From contig WQUF01000209.1 in the NCBI GenBank assembly GCA_009785875.1, forward strand, positions 1 to 5,191: a stretch of DNA of 5,191 nucleotides, written 5' to 3'. The notes under the pieces were generated by a model. It ran no database searches and had not been told where the DNA came from. It saw only the letters and a program-made list of their open reading frames with translations. The translations under genes and the position numbers were made by a program. Within the stretch, counting starts at the first letter, position 1. Every line of letters begins with the position of its first letter. Shown one piece after another: positions 1 to 5,191 of the stretch. Source of the stretch: Oscillospiraceae bacterium. Its GTDB lineage: Bacteria; Bacillota; Clostridia; Clostridiales; Clostridiaceae.

Positions 1-306
1 GATACATCCTGGAATAGACCAAAATCTTATCCTGCCTGGGGAGATGTTGTTTTAGATTTTCATGGCACTAAAGATTCAATAAGAGTAGATGCTTTTTCTG
101 AAAGAGGAATGCTATATCGAGACGAATTAGGTAAACCTATTCATTATAGCTTTGGATCAGATATGGATTTTGAGATGATAAAGGATTTTGTAGATGTAAT
201 AGAAAATGATAAGCCATCTCCTGTAACCGGAGAGGATGGGTTATATGCTTTAAAGATAGCTTTGATAGCTTATGATTTTAACGAAAAAGAAGCGATTAGA
301 TATTGA
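1..306 (+). CDS. Gfo/Idh/MocA-family oxidoreductase, C-terminal part (5' truncated by window)
   Basis: The frame is open from base 1 and ends at TGA 304-306, leaving about 101 C-terminal residues; the N-terminal Rossmann domain lies outside the window. The visible part has the usual end of the GFO_IDH_MocA C-terminal alpha/beta domain: beta-strand stretches (GDVVLDFHG, DSIRVDAFSE), then an acidic helix (EMIKDFVDVIEND), the signature KPSPVTGEDGLYALKIALIAY, and a short tail. In this family the C-terminal domain binds the sugar or polyol substrate and the missing half binds NAD(P). The residue GEDGLYAL corresponds to the conserved G-x-D/E-G-x-x-A-L near the family's C-terminus. The exact substrate cannot be inferred. 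It converges on the mannan genes and is separated from them by a strong hairpin, so it belongs to a different transcript. Family assignment is by recalled similarity. Confidence 0.85.
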   Translation, partial: DTSWNRPKSYPAWGDVVLDFHGTKDSIRVDAFSERGMLYRDELGKPIHYSFGSDMDFEMIKDFVDVIENDKPSPVTGEDGLYALKIALIAYDFNEKEAIRY

Positions 307-364
307 GTTAATTGGCTTAGAAGAACTTTATAAAGAATTATACTTTAATAAAATATGGAGCTAT

Positions 365-408
365 TGCATAATGAATAAACATGCTGACGCATGTTTATTC
401 ATTATGCA
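365..408. terminator. Perfect 20-bp hairpin between convergent genes, probable bidirectional terminator
   Basis: Bases 365-384 are the exact reverse complement of 389-408, giving a 20-bp stem with a 4-base loop (TGAC, 385-388). It lies 58 bp after the oxidoreductase stop and 30 bp after the phosphorylase stop on the other strand, the usual place for a shared terminator. Against a textbook intrinsic terminator, the stem is AT-rich and the following bases carry only weak T runs on either strand (ATTAAATTGTATTTTA on +). It may instead act as a 3'-end stabiliser or with Rho. The rest of the 307-438 gap holds nothing else I can support. Confidence 0.6.
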
Positions 409-438
409 CAATTAAATTGTATTTTATGATTCTTCAGT

Positions 439-1611
439 TTAGGCCTGTTTAAGTAAGTGCAAGTTATTTTCAATCAATGCTCGCCTCTCTGCAACGCAAT
501 CTACACTTCGGAAAGGGTCGGCAGGGGTATTGAATACGTAATCCAAGAGTTGCTGGATGGTGGTAGTAGCTACATGTAAGCGGGTGTCGCTGGATGCATA
601 ATAGATGAATACTTCTCCGCTGCCATTGATGATTGCTCCGTTGGAAAATACTACATTGGACACATCACCTACAAATTCATCACCACGAGGAGCTAAGATA
701 TATCCGCCTGGCTCGGCAATCACAATCCATGGCTCCTTTAGGTCTGTGGCAAAGGCGTACAATACATAGCGTAGACCTGCAGCTGTATTTCTAACACCGT
801 GAGCAATATGCAGCCAACCTTTATCTGTCTTGATTGGCACCGCACCAGCACCATTTTTAGCCTCGGTAATAGTATGGTAACGTCGCTTGCTTATGATAAG
901 TTCCTCGTCGATTATAGCATTTGTAATATCTGGAGTTAATCCGAAACCGATACCGCCACCCGAGCCGGTATCGATAAAGTCGTCCATTGGACGGGTATAA
1001 AACGCATATTGTCCTTTGACGAACTCAGGATGCAACACTACATTGCGCTGCTGAGGTGAACGCAAGGTTTTCAAATTTGGCAGACGATCCCAAGTCACTA
1101 AGTCCTTGGTTCGCACAATTCCTGCTTGTGCTACAGCTGCACTCAGGTCATTGGAGCTGTCGTCCTTGCTTTCTGAGCAGAACACACCGTAAATCCAACC
1201 ATCTTCGTGATAAGTTAAGCGCATATCGTAGACATTGGTCTCATTCTTACATGTGTCAGGCAATACAACTGGATAATCCATGAATCGAAAGCCGTCTACG
1301 CCACTCTTGCTTTCTGCTACTGCAAAAAAAGACTTGCGGTCAACACCTTCTACCCTTGCTACTAAATGATATTCGCCGTTTAAATATATGCTACCTGAGT
1401 TAAATACAGCGTTGATACCCAGGCGTTCCATGAAAAACGGATTGGTTTCTGGGTTTAGATCGTAAATCCATTCTAGGGGAATATGGGCAGCCGTAAGCAC
1501 AGGATTTTTATAGCGGCTATATATTCCATTATAAAAGTCTGTCTTTTGATTTTTTTCTGAAAGCAACGCTTGCTGTTTTTGCTTAAGTATATAATATTGT
1601 GGATGAATCAT
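439..1611 (-). CDS. GH130 4-O-beta-D-mannosyl-D-glucose phosphorylase (EC 2.4.1.281)
   Basis: This 390-residue cytosolic protein is predicted to phosphorolyse beta-1,4-mannosyl-glucose to alpha-D-mannose-1-phosphate and glucose. It matches the recalled GH130_1 enzymes (Bacteroides fragilis Mgp, Ruminococcus albus RaMP1) along its length: YKNPVLTAAHIPLEW (35-49), ETNPFFMERLGINAVFNSG (55-73), ARVEGVDRKSFFAVAES (85-101), NVYDMRLTYHEDGW (126-139), QQRNVVLHPEF (187-197), IDTGSGGGIGFGL (213-225), WLHIAHGVRNTAAGLRYVLY (266-285) and GDVSNVVFSNGAI (315-327). Asp129 in NVYDMR aligns with the family's catalytic acid, Asp131 in B. fragilis Mgp. The start at 1611 is chosen over an upstream ATG at 1668 because it has AAGGAGG 5 bases ahead and overlaps the epimerase stop as ATGA; the longer form would add 19 unrelated residues coded inside the epimerase. 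Length is normal for the family and no key residue is missing. Subfamily choice is by motif memory; a mannobiose or mannooligosaccharide phosphorylase is the less likely alternative. Confidence 0.88.
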   Translation of the reverse strand: MIHPQYYILKQKQQALLSEKNQKTDFYNGIYSRYKNPVLTAAHIPLEWIYDLNPETNPFFMERLGINAVFNSGSIYLNGEYHLVARVEGVDRKSFFAVAESKSGVDGFRFMDYPVVLPDTCKNETNVYDMRLTYHEDGWIYGVFCSESKDDSSNDLSAAVAQAGIVRTKDLVTWDRLPNLKTLRSPQQRNVVLHPEFVKGQYAFYTRPMDDFIDTGSGGGIGFGLTPDITNAIIDEELIISKRRYHTITEAKNGAGAVPIKTDKGWLHIAHGVRNTAAGLRYVLYAFATDLKEPWIVIAEPGGYILAPRGDEFVGDVSNVVFSNGAIINGSGEVFIYYASSDTRLHVATTTIQQLLDYVFNTPADPFRSVDCVAERRALIENNLHLLKQA

Positions 1612-2765
1612 GATAACCTCCTTAATAACTCCAGACACATGCGACCATTGTGATATGGACATTTCCACGGTTCCACAATAGGCTTAGGTGGTTCGGGATG
1701 ACCGCAATCGTCAACCAGCCAAAACCACTCGCTGCCACTGCGCTGGTCTATGATAAAGCTCTTGATGTACTCCCATACATCCTCTGCTGCTTCCTTGAAC
1801 TCTACTTGCTCCGGGTGCTTTTGATACTCATTCCAAAAACCAATCACTGCCTCAGCCTCAACCCACCATATTCTCCTCTTGTCTTGAACACCGTTTTCAC
1901 ACTCGTTCCAAAGCGACCCCTTGTGAAAGGCACGCTCATATACACTGTGTGCAAGTATTGAGGTTATGTCTTGAACGCTGTTATCCTGAATAAGGTTTGA
2001 AGCCCAATCAAGCAGCCAGGAAGCCTCGATGTCATGACCATAGGACTCTAAATCGATGAGATTGTTTAATTCTGCATCAAAAAACACGTCGAGCCGCCTT
2101 TCTTTAGGATTGTAAACTCGTTCTGAAAACAGATGCAGAATTCGGCTAATAGCAGCCTTAAGCTCTGTGCTGGGTGCGACCTGATATAATCCTGCATAAG
2201 CTTCCAATGCATGCAGCAAAGTATTCATGGTTTTCGCAGCCATTATACCATTTTCAGACAGCTTCTCATTAGAGACTGGCTCAAACGCTATGTCATAGGC
2301 TTCACCATAGCCTGGATTATCTGCACATTTTTCCTCTATCAGTTGAAATAGCTCCTTTGCCTGCTTCAAAATACTTGTGTCGCCGGAAGCTTTGTAGTAA
2401 GAAGACAGCGCATATAAAGCAAAGGCTTGAACATAAGTGTGTTTGGTTGTATCCATGGGAGTACCGTGACTATCAACCATCCAATACACTCCACCGTTTT
2501 CATAATCCACAAAGTAGCGCACCATAAATTCATATGCATGCTTAGCATAGCTTAAAAGTTCTGGATCCTTTAATTCTAAAAAAGCATTTGAAAAAAACCA
2601 GAGAATACGGCTGTTTAAAATACAACCTTTTGGGGCAGAGTGATCGACAGTCAGGTTAAAGTCCACAAGACCGTAAAATCCGCCGAAGTCATCGTCTTTT
2701 AAACCTTTCCAAAATGGTATAATTCGCTTAGTCAGTTCAGTATAGAGTTCCTCTCGAAAAGACAT
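1608..2765 (-). CDS. AGE-family cellobiose/mannobiose 2-epimerase
   Basis: This 385-residue protein belongs to the N-acylglucosamine 2-epimerase (AGE) superfamily, (alpha/alpha)6-barrel, and is the length of cellobiose 2-epimerases (about 390). It would epimerise the reducing-end sugar of beta-1,4-disaccharides; next to a mannosylglucose phosphorylase the natural substrate is probably beta-1,4-mannobiose, giving mannosyl-glucose. Visible active-site positions by analogy with R. albus CE: Arg53 (LNSRILWFF), His185 (NTLLHALEAY), His244 and Glu247 (SYGHDIEASW), the Trp pair 300-301 (RRIWWVEAEAV), Trp367 and His372 (EPWKCPYHNGRM). His244 and His372 correspond to the general acid/base pair. The start at 2765 has AAGGAAG about 9 bases upstream. 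It begins 17 bp after the PIN gene stop and overlaps the phosphorylase start by 4 bp (ATGA). No signal peptide is seen, so it is cytosolic. Cellobiose versus mannobiose preference cannot be decided from sequence here. Confidence 0.88.
   Translation of the reverse strand: MSFREELYTELTKRIIPFWKGLKDDDFGGFYGLVDFNLTVDHSAPKGCILNSRILWFFSNAFLELKDPELLSYAKHAYEFMVRYFVDYENGGVYWMVDSHGTPMDTTKHTYVQAFALYALSSYYKASGDTSILKQAKELFQLIEEKCADNPGYGEAYDIAFEPVSNEKLSENGIMAAKTMNTLLHALEAYAGLYQVAPSTELKAAISRILHLFSERVYNPKERRLDVFFDAELNNLIDLESYGHDIEASWLLDWASNLIQDNSVQDITSILAHSVYERAFHKGSLWNECENGVQDKRRIWWVEAEAVIGFWNEYQKHPEQVEFKEAAEDVWEYIKSFIIDQRSGSEWFWLVDDCGHPEPPKPIVEPWKCPYHNGRMCLELLRRLS
1616..1623 (-). promoter_or_regulatory. Ribosome binding site AAGGAGGT fixing the phosphorylase start
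   Basis: On the minus strand AAGGAGGT is a near-perfect anti-SD match ending a few bases before the ATG at 1611-1609. It lies inside the last codons of the epimerase gene. Its presence rules in the 1611 start and rules against the longer ATG at 1668. With the ATGA stop/start overlap it indicates translational coupling of the two enzymes. Confidence 0.85.
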
Positions 2766-2782
2766 AGGTATCGCTTCCTTAA

Positions 2783-3166
2783 CTATGAATTTGATTCTAA
2801 TAATTTATTTAGTGCTTTATCAAATGTAAATACTTTATTACCTTCTATTTTATTGTAAGCATATAAAAGACAATCTACAAAATCAATATTATTGTTTTTA
2901 AAAACAGTTAATGCACAATTTAAAAATTCTTTTGATTCTGCTTCAATTTCATCAATAGCAATAAATTTTAATAATATATCACAAATTTCAAGTTTTGTAA
3001 CTTTATATACTTTTTGTAATACATAAACAACTTCCGCTAATACCTCATTTTTTATAACAATATTATATGTTCTTATCACGTTTTTTGACTTTTGTACCAT
3101 CTCTTTATTATCGTTTAAAATTAATCTAAGGATTACATTAGCATCAACGATTAATGTGTTTTTCAT
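2783..3166 (-). CDS. PIN-domain ribonuclease, probable type II toxin (VapC-like)
   Basis: A 127-residue protein with the PIN nuclease acidic residues in order: Asp8 (LIVDANVILR), Glu45 (NEVLAEVVYVL), Asp95/Asp98 (IDFVDCLLYAY) and Asp116 (VFTFDKALNKL). PIN toxins use these to bind Mg2+/Mn2+ and cut RNA. Size and layout are those of VapC-like toxins. The ATG at 3166 is preferred: minus-strand GTGAGG lies 6 bases ahead, whereas the in-frame GTG at 3178 is itself part of that site. The gene overlaps the 3' end of the upstream antitoxin-like gene by 23 bp, the usual toxin-antitoxin arrangement. It is very AT-rich (hand count 13 G+C in 60 bases at 2821-2880), unlike the epimerase just downstream. 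All acidic residues are intact, so it is probably functional. The RNA target cannot be predicted. Confidence 0.85.
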   Translation of the reverse strand: MKNTLIVDANVILRLILNDNKEMVQKSKNVIRTYNIVIKNEVLAEVVYVLQKVYKVTKLEICDILLKFIAIDEIEAESKEFLNCALTVFKNNNIDFVDCLLYAYNKIEGNKVFTFDKALNKLLESNS

Positions 3167-3398
3167 AAACTGCCTCACTCCATGCTTCTTTTTCTAAAGG
3201 AATCAAATCGGGATTTGCATACGAACTTAAAGTTCCAATAATGCTTTCAAGAGAAACTGGTTTATTTAAAGTGTCACTAGTAGCACTCTTTTTATCAATA
3301 GGTAAAATAATTATTTCAACTTGGGTGTTTCTTAAACTTTCCGGAAGAGATATTTTATCGAGTAAATTACTATCTATTATTTGCCTTACAAATTCCAT
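3144..3398 (-). CDS. Small antitoxin-like protein upstream of PIN toxin
   Basis: An 84-residue protein in the antitoxin position, overlapping the PIN gene by 23 bp. The N-terminal part (MEFVRQIIDSNLLDKISLPESLRN then QVEIIILPID, residues 1-35) looks like the short beta-rich segment with a conserved VEIIILP strand that I recall in small Firmicute proteins encoded before PIN toxins; in AbrB/MazE-like antitoxins such a region dimerises and binds DNA. The C-terminal part (IIGTLSSYANPDLIPLEKEAWSEAVYEKHINR, about 53-84) would be the toxin-binding tail. The start at 3398 is chosen over 3431 because AAAGGAG sits 8 bases upstream. If it acts as a typical antitoxin it neutralises the PIN protein and represses its own promoter. 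The antitoxin role rests mainly on position and recalled similarity; fold is inferred. Confidence 0.72.
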   Translation of the reverse strand: MEFVRQIIDSNLLDKISLPESLRNTQVEIIILPIDKKSATSDTLNKPVSLESIIGTLSSYANPDLIPLEKEAWSEAVYEKHINR

Positions 3399-3406
3399 TA
3401 TTAAAG

Positions 3407-3413
3407 CTCCTTT
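3407..3413 (-). promoter_or_regulatory. Ribosome binding site AAAGGAG fixing the antitoxin start
   Basis: Minus-strand AAAGGAG lies 8 bases before the ATG at 3398-3396. The alternative ATG at 3431 would place this site inside the coding region and adds eleven residues (SSAIKKGALI) that do not resemble the protein family, so 3398 is the better start. Confidence 0.75.
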
Positions 3414-3516
3414 CTTTATAGCGGATGACAAGCCTCTCGTTTCTACTCCATTTAATAAAAAATTATTTTAACAGCTTTTTCATATTGTTCTTATTTTCTC
3501 GTTATATTTCAATAAC

Positions 3517-3525
3517 AGTATATCA
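3517..3525 (-). promoter_or_regulatory. Candidate extended -10 promoter for the toxin-antitoxin (and possibly mannan) operon
   Basis: Read on the minus strand, TGATATACT fits an extended -10 (TGnTATAAT with one mismatch). No good -35 is seen; TGACTT 17 bases upstream is weak. The leader to the antitoxin ATG would be about 110 bases. An alternative on the same strand is TTGAAA (3507-3512), 17 bases, AACAAT (3484-3489). No clear operator palindrome was found here. If transcription is not stopped it would run on into the epimerase and phosphorylase genes. Confidence 0.35.
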
Positions 3526-3545
3526 TAAAAGTATATAGGAAGTCA

Positions 3546-3574
3546 TGGAAAATGTTACTGGTTGCGAGTATAAT
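3546..3574 (+). promoter_or_regulatory. Candidate sigma-A promoter for the Uma2 gene
   Basis: A perfect TATAAT (3569-3574) is preceded at 17 bases by TGGAAA (3546-3551, two mismatches to TTGACA). Transcription would begin near 3581, giving a leader of about 20 bases holding the AAGGTGAT ribosome binding site (3586-3593) before the ATG at 3601. The promoter lies back to back with the candidate toxin-antitoxin promoter. Confidence 0.5.
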
Positions 3575-3600
3575 AATATTAATGGAAGGTGATGATTTAA

Positions 3601-4176
3601 ATGGAAATGCAAAATATAAATAAAGTGTATACTTATTCAGATTATTTGAATTTTCCTGAAAATGAAAGATGGGAAATAATAGATGGCGTAGCTTTCAGGA
3701 TGGAAGCACCATCATGGGAACATCAATTTATATCGAGCGAACTTGTTACACTATTAAACATGCAGTTAAGAGGAACTCCATGCAGAGCAGTAGCAGCAGC
3801 ATTCGATTTAAGGCTACCAAAAAAGAATGAAAAAGATGAAGATATTTCAACTGTGGTTCAACCAGATATTTTAGTCATTTGCGATAGAAAAGGCCTTAAA
3901 GGATCAGGATACGTAGGTGTACCAAATTTTATAATCGAGATACTTTCTCCATCTACTTTACGAATAGATAGGACTAAAAAATTAGATAAATATGAAAAAT
4001 CGGGTGTCAAAGAATATTGGATCATCGATATTGAAAAAAAAGAGGTTATGGTGTTTATTCTGAATAATGGAATATATTCAAGACCTGAATGTTATTATGA
4101 AAATGATAAAATAAAGCTAAAAGCATTAGAAAATGTTGAGATAGATTTGGATGCTGTGTTTAGTTCTATTAAATAA
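3601..4176 (+). CDS. Uma2-family protein (DUF820, PD-(D/E)XK-like putative endonuclease)
   Basis: This 191-residue protein has the Uma2/DUF820 layout: an N-terminal YTYSDYLNFPENERWEIIDG segment (10-29) with Glu25, then SWEHQFISSELVTLL (38-52), VVQPDILVIC with Asp89 (85-94), VPNFIIEILSPST with Glu113 (107-119), and KLDKYEKSGVKEYWIIDIE (127-145). Asp89, Glu113 and the lysines that follow are the expected PD-(D/E)XK metal-site residues. The family is often annotated as a putative restriction endonuclease, but no partner methylase is present and a real biological role is not established. AAGGTGAT lies 8 bases before the ATG at 3601; a second ATG at 3607 is possible. It is monocistronic, divergent from the toxin-antitoxin genes and convergent with the phosphatase. 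Its TAA falls in an AT-rich stem-loop (4169-4197). Confidence 0.88.
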   Translation: MEMQNINKVYTYSDYLNFPENERWEIIDGVAFRMEAPSWEHQFISSELVTLLNMQLRGTPCRAVAAAFDLRLPKKNEKDEDISTVVQPDILVICDRKGLKGSGYVGVPNFIIEILSPSTLRIDRTKKLDKYEKSGVKEYWIIDIEKKEVMVFILNNGIYSRPECYYENDKIKLKALENVEIDLDAVFSSIK

Positions 4177-4197
4177 TCATATTGATGATTTATTTAA
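4169..4197. terminator. AT-rich stem-loop at the Uma2 stop, alternative to the following palindrome
   Basis: Bases 4169-4180 pair with 4185-4197 with one bulged T (4191) and a 4-base loop (ATTG), a 12-bp AT-rich stem. It contains the Uma2 stop codon (4174-4176). Its 3' arm shares TTAA (4194-4197) with the foot of the perfect palindrome that follows, so the two stems compete at their bases. It may be a weak terminator or chance structure in AT-rich DNA. Confidence 0.3.
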
Positions 4198-4231
4198 GTA
4201 ATTGTCGTGACATGTCACGACAATTACTTAA
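4194..4231. terminator. Perfect 38-bp palindrome between convergent genes, probable bidirectional terminator
   Basis: The 38 bases are exactly self-complementary, centred between 4212 and 4213, with GTGACATGTCAC at the middle. As RNA this is a 17-bp stem with a CATG loop. It lies 17 bp after the Uma2 stop and contains the phosphatase stop codon (4228-4230). Position between convergent genes supports a shared terminator. No clear T tract follows on either strand, and the exact symmetry would also suit a protein-binding site. Confidence 0.6.
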
Positions 4232-4908
4232 TATAAATTATATTCAATATCTGAAAACATTCCCCATATGTCATAGCCTTCGGTTCCGAGCCGATTTGAA
4301 ATAAGATAGCTTCTTTCATTCAATCTTATTATTCTGCTATTTATCCCATCGAATTCAATTTCACTAAAGGAGCAGTTGTCGCACCAATTTAAATAATTAA
4401 CGCATTCTCTTTTCTTATGGAGCAAGCAATTCACAATGACTCTTTTCGTTATGCCATGAGTAACGATAAGGACGTTTTCATCTGCCTTTATCGGGACTAA
4501 ATATTCCTTAATAAACCTATTGCACCTTTCTTCGATACTATCGTAATTTTCACCACTGGGGAAATCAATATCCGCTAAAGCCTTATCCATATCTATATGA
4601 GGATATTGATCTGCTCTTTCCTGCCATGTAAGGCCTTCCAATGCACCAAGATCCATTTCTTTTAACAAATCACACTCTATGATAGAAGTCTGCCCACCAC
4701 TTATTATATTAGCCGTTTGCTTAGCCCTTAGTAGTGGGCTACAAAAAACATGTTTAAAGGAATCAATCCCAATGCTCTTTTCAAAAAAAAGCTTTGCTGC
4801 AGTTGCTTGTTGTACTCCTTTCTCAGTAAGTGGCAAATCGGTTGTGGACATCATTCTACCTTGAGTATTGCTATAGCTTTCTGCATGTCTTATTATAAAA
4901 ATACGCAT
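4228..4908 (-). CDS. Histidine phosphatase superfamily protein (phosphoglycerate mutase-like)
   Basis: This 226-residue protein has the full catalytic set of branch 1 histidine phosphatases: the phosphohistidine motif IIRHAES (5-11, Arg7 and nucleophile His8), Asn14, Arg61 in CSPLLRAKQTA (56-66), the proton donor Glu84 in LKEMDLGALEG (82-92) and His151 in VTHG (149-152). SGEN (118-121) fits the usual loop before the final helix. These enzymes remove phosphate from small molecules or proteins through a phosphohistidine intermediate; cofactor-dependent mutase activity is less likely than phosphatase activity at this length. Residues about 175-226 form a C-terminal tail (SEIEFDGINSRIIRLNERSYL and beyond) longer than the minimal domain, perhaps shaping substrate choice. 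GAAGGTGA precedes the ATG at 4908 by 4 bases. It starts 11 bp after the stop of the upstream gene, so the two form an operon. The substrate is not predictable. Confidence 0.88.
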   Translation of the reverse strand: MRIFIIRHAESYSNTQGRMMSTTDLPLTEKGVQQATAAKLFFEKSIGIDSFKHVFCSPLLRAKQTANIISGGQTSIIECDLLKEMDLGALEGLTWQERADQYPHIDMDKALADIDFPSGENYDSIEERCNRFIKEYLVPIKADENVLIVTHGITKRVIVNCLLHKKRECVNYLNWCDNCSFSEIEFDGINSRIIRLNERSYLISNRLGTEGYDIWGMFSDIEYNLY

Positions 4909-4919
4909 TTCTTCACCTT

Positions 4920-5191
4920 CTATATATTATTGTAATGACGGGTACCTTTAAACACACGCTTAAACAGATATTTGACTTCTCCAAGATGTTCCAAAGTTAA
5001 GGATTCCAAATGTTCGTGATAAAGGCAAGCACGCTTTATATCATCATCGGAAGGCATACTATCTCCGAAGTGTGATCGCATAATGACATCAGCTATTTCT
5101 TTTAATGTGACATCATTGAACACTATAAACTGATCGACCCGCTTAGGAAAAGTCACAAGCGTCTCTCCTGGATCTACAATGAGGATGTGCA
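4920..5191 (-). CDS. Unrecognised protein, C-terminal part (5' end probably outside the window)
   Basis: The minus-strand frame is open from the window edge to TAG at 4922-4920, about 89 codons. A GTG at 5156 with AGGAGA 8-9 bases ahead could be a start giving 78 residues, but the codons before it read HILIVDPGETLV, a plausible protein strand, so I favour a longer protein that leaves the window. Visible features are a beta-rich start (ILIVDPGETLVTFP), a helix with DVTLKEIADVIMRSHFG, an acidic DSMPSDDDIKRACLYHEHLE stretch and a basic end (KYLFKRVFKGTRHYNNI). There is no signal peptide or membrane segment. It ends 11 bp before the histidine phosphatase and is presumably co-transcribed with it, so a shared metabolic job is likely but unknown. 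I do not recognise the family. Confidence 0.6.
   Translation of the reverse strand, partial: HILIVDPGETLVTFPKRVDQFIVFNDVTLKEIADVIMRSHFGDSMPSDDDIKRACLYHEHLESLTLEHLGEVKYLFKRVFKGTRHYNNI

Noticed and set aside
308..415. Open frame of about 35 codons after the oxidoreductase stop, running through the hairpin
   Set aside because: It has no suitable start codon or ribosome binding site, and its second half is just the hairpin arms; a frameshifted tail of the oxidoreductase is not needed because that protein already has a normal family end.
1056..1283. Plus-strand open frame opposite the phosphorylase
   Set aside because: Antisense shadow of a well-supported gene, with no family resemblance or ribosome binding site.
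1612..1668. N-terminal extension of the phosphorylase from an ATG at 1668
   Set aside because: It lies wholly inside the epimerase gene in another frame, lacks a ribosome binding site, and the strong AAGGAGG with ATGA overlap marks 1611.
1650..1961. Plus-strand 103-codon open frame opposite the epimerase
   Set aside because: Antisense shadow of the epimerase; its composition reflects the opposite strand's codons.
3241..3471. Plus-strand open frame with hydrophobic stretches opposite the antitoxin, as a possible small membrane toxin
   Set aside because: It is antisense to the antitoxin gene, lacks a convincing ribosome binding site, and its hydrophobicity follows from AT-rich antisense codons.
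3450..3475. AT-rich partial inverted repeat near TTTAATAAAAAATTATTTTAA, as an antitoxin operator
   Set aside because: The symmetry is imperfect and made only of A and T, as expected by chance in this region.
4679..4935. Two plus-strand open frames opposite the phosphatase
   Set aside because: Shadows of the phosphatase gene, whose catalytic residues are all intact.

Overview
This 5.2 kb window looks like a chromosomal segment of a low-GC Firmicute, most likely an anaerobic Clostridia-type organism. The grounds are AT-rich DNA, strong AGGAGG-type ribosome binding sites, tightly packed or overlapping genes, and a two-gene beta-mannan disaccharide pathway of the kind known from Ruminococcus and Bacteroides. 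The genus cannot be told from the window.

Layout. (1) At 1-306 (+) lies the C-terminal end of a Gfo/Idh/MocA-family oxidoreductase cut by the window edge. (2) Between it and the convergent next operon sits a perfect 20-bp stem hairpin (365-408), probably a shared terminator. (3) At 439-2765 (-) are two translationally coupled genes: an AGE-family cellobiose/mannobiose 2-epimerase, then a GH130 4-O-beta-D-mannosyl-D-glucose phosphorylase. Together they would turn beta-1,4-mannobiose into mannosyl-glucose and then, with phosphate, into alpha-mannose-1-phosphate and glucose. (4) At 2783-3398 (-), only 17 bp upstream and in the same direction, is a very AT-rich pair typical of a type II toxin-antitoxin module: a small antitoxin-like protein overlapping a PIN-domain ribonuclease. 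(5) A ~200-bp divergent promoter region separates this from (6) a Uma2-family (PD-(D/E)XK-like) protein at 3601-4176 (+). (7) A second perfect palindrome (4194-4231) separates Uma2 from (8) a convergent pair at 4228-5191 (-): a histidine-phosphatase (phosphoglycerate-mutase-like) gene preceded by the 3' end of an unrecognised gene that leaves the window.

How the parts relate. The epimerase and phosphorylase form one pathway. The toxin-antitoxin pair may be co-transcribed with them because there is no room for a terminator in the 17-bp gap, although their base composition differs strongly. Uma2 and the phosphatase pair appear to be separate transcription units.

I see no convincing new system. 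The most notable points are the abutment of the toxin-antitoxin module with the mannan operon, the local GC contrast, and the two long perfect palindromes lacking clear U-tracts. No rRNA, tRNA, CRISPR array, insertion sequence or origin was recognised.
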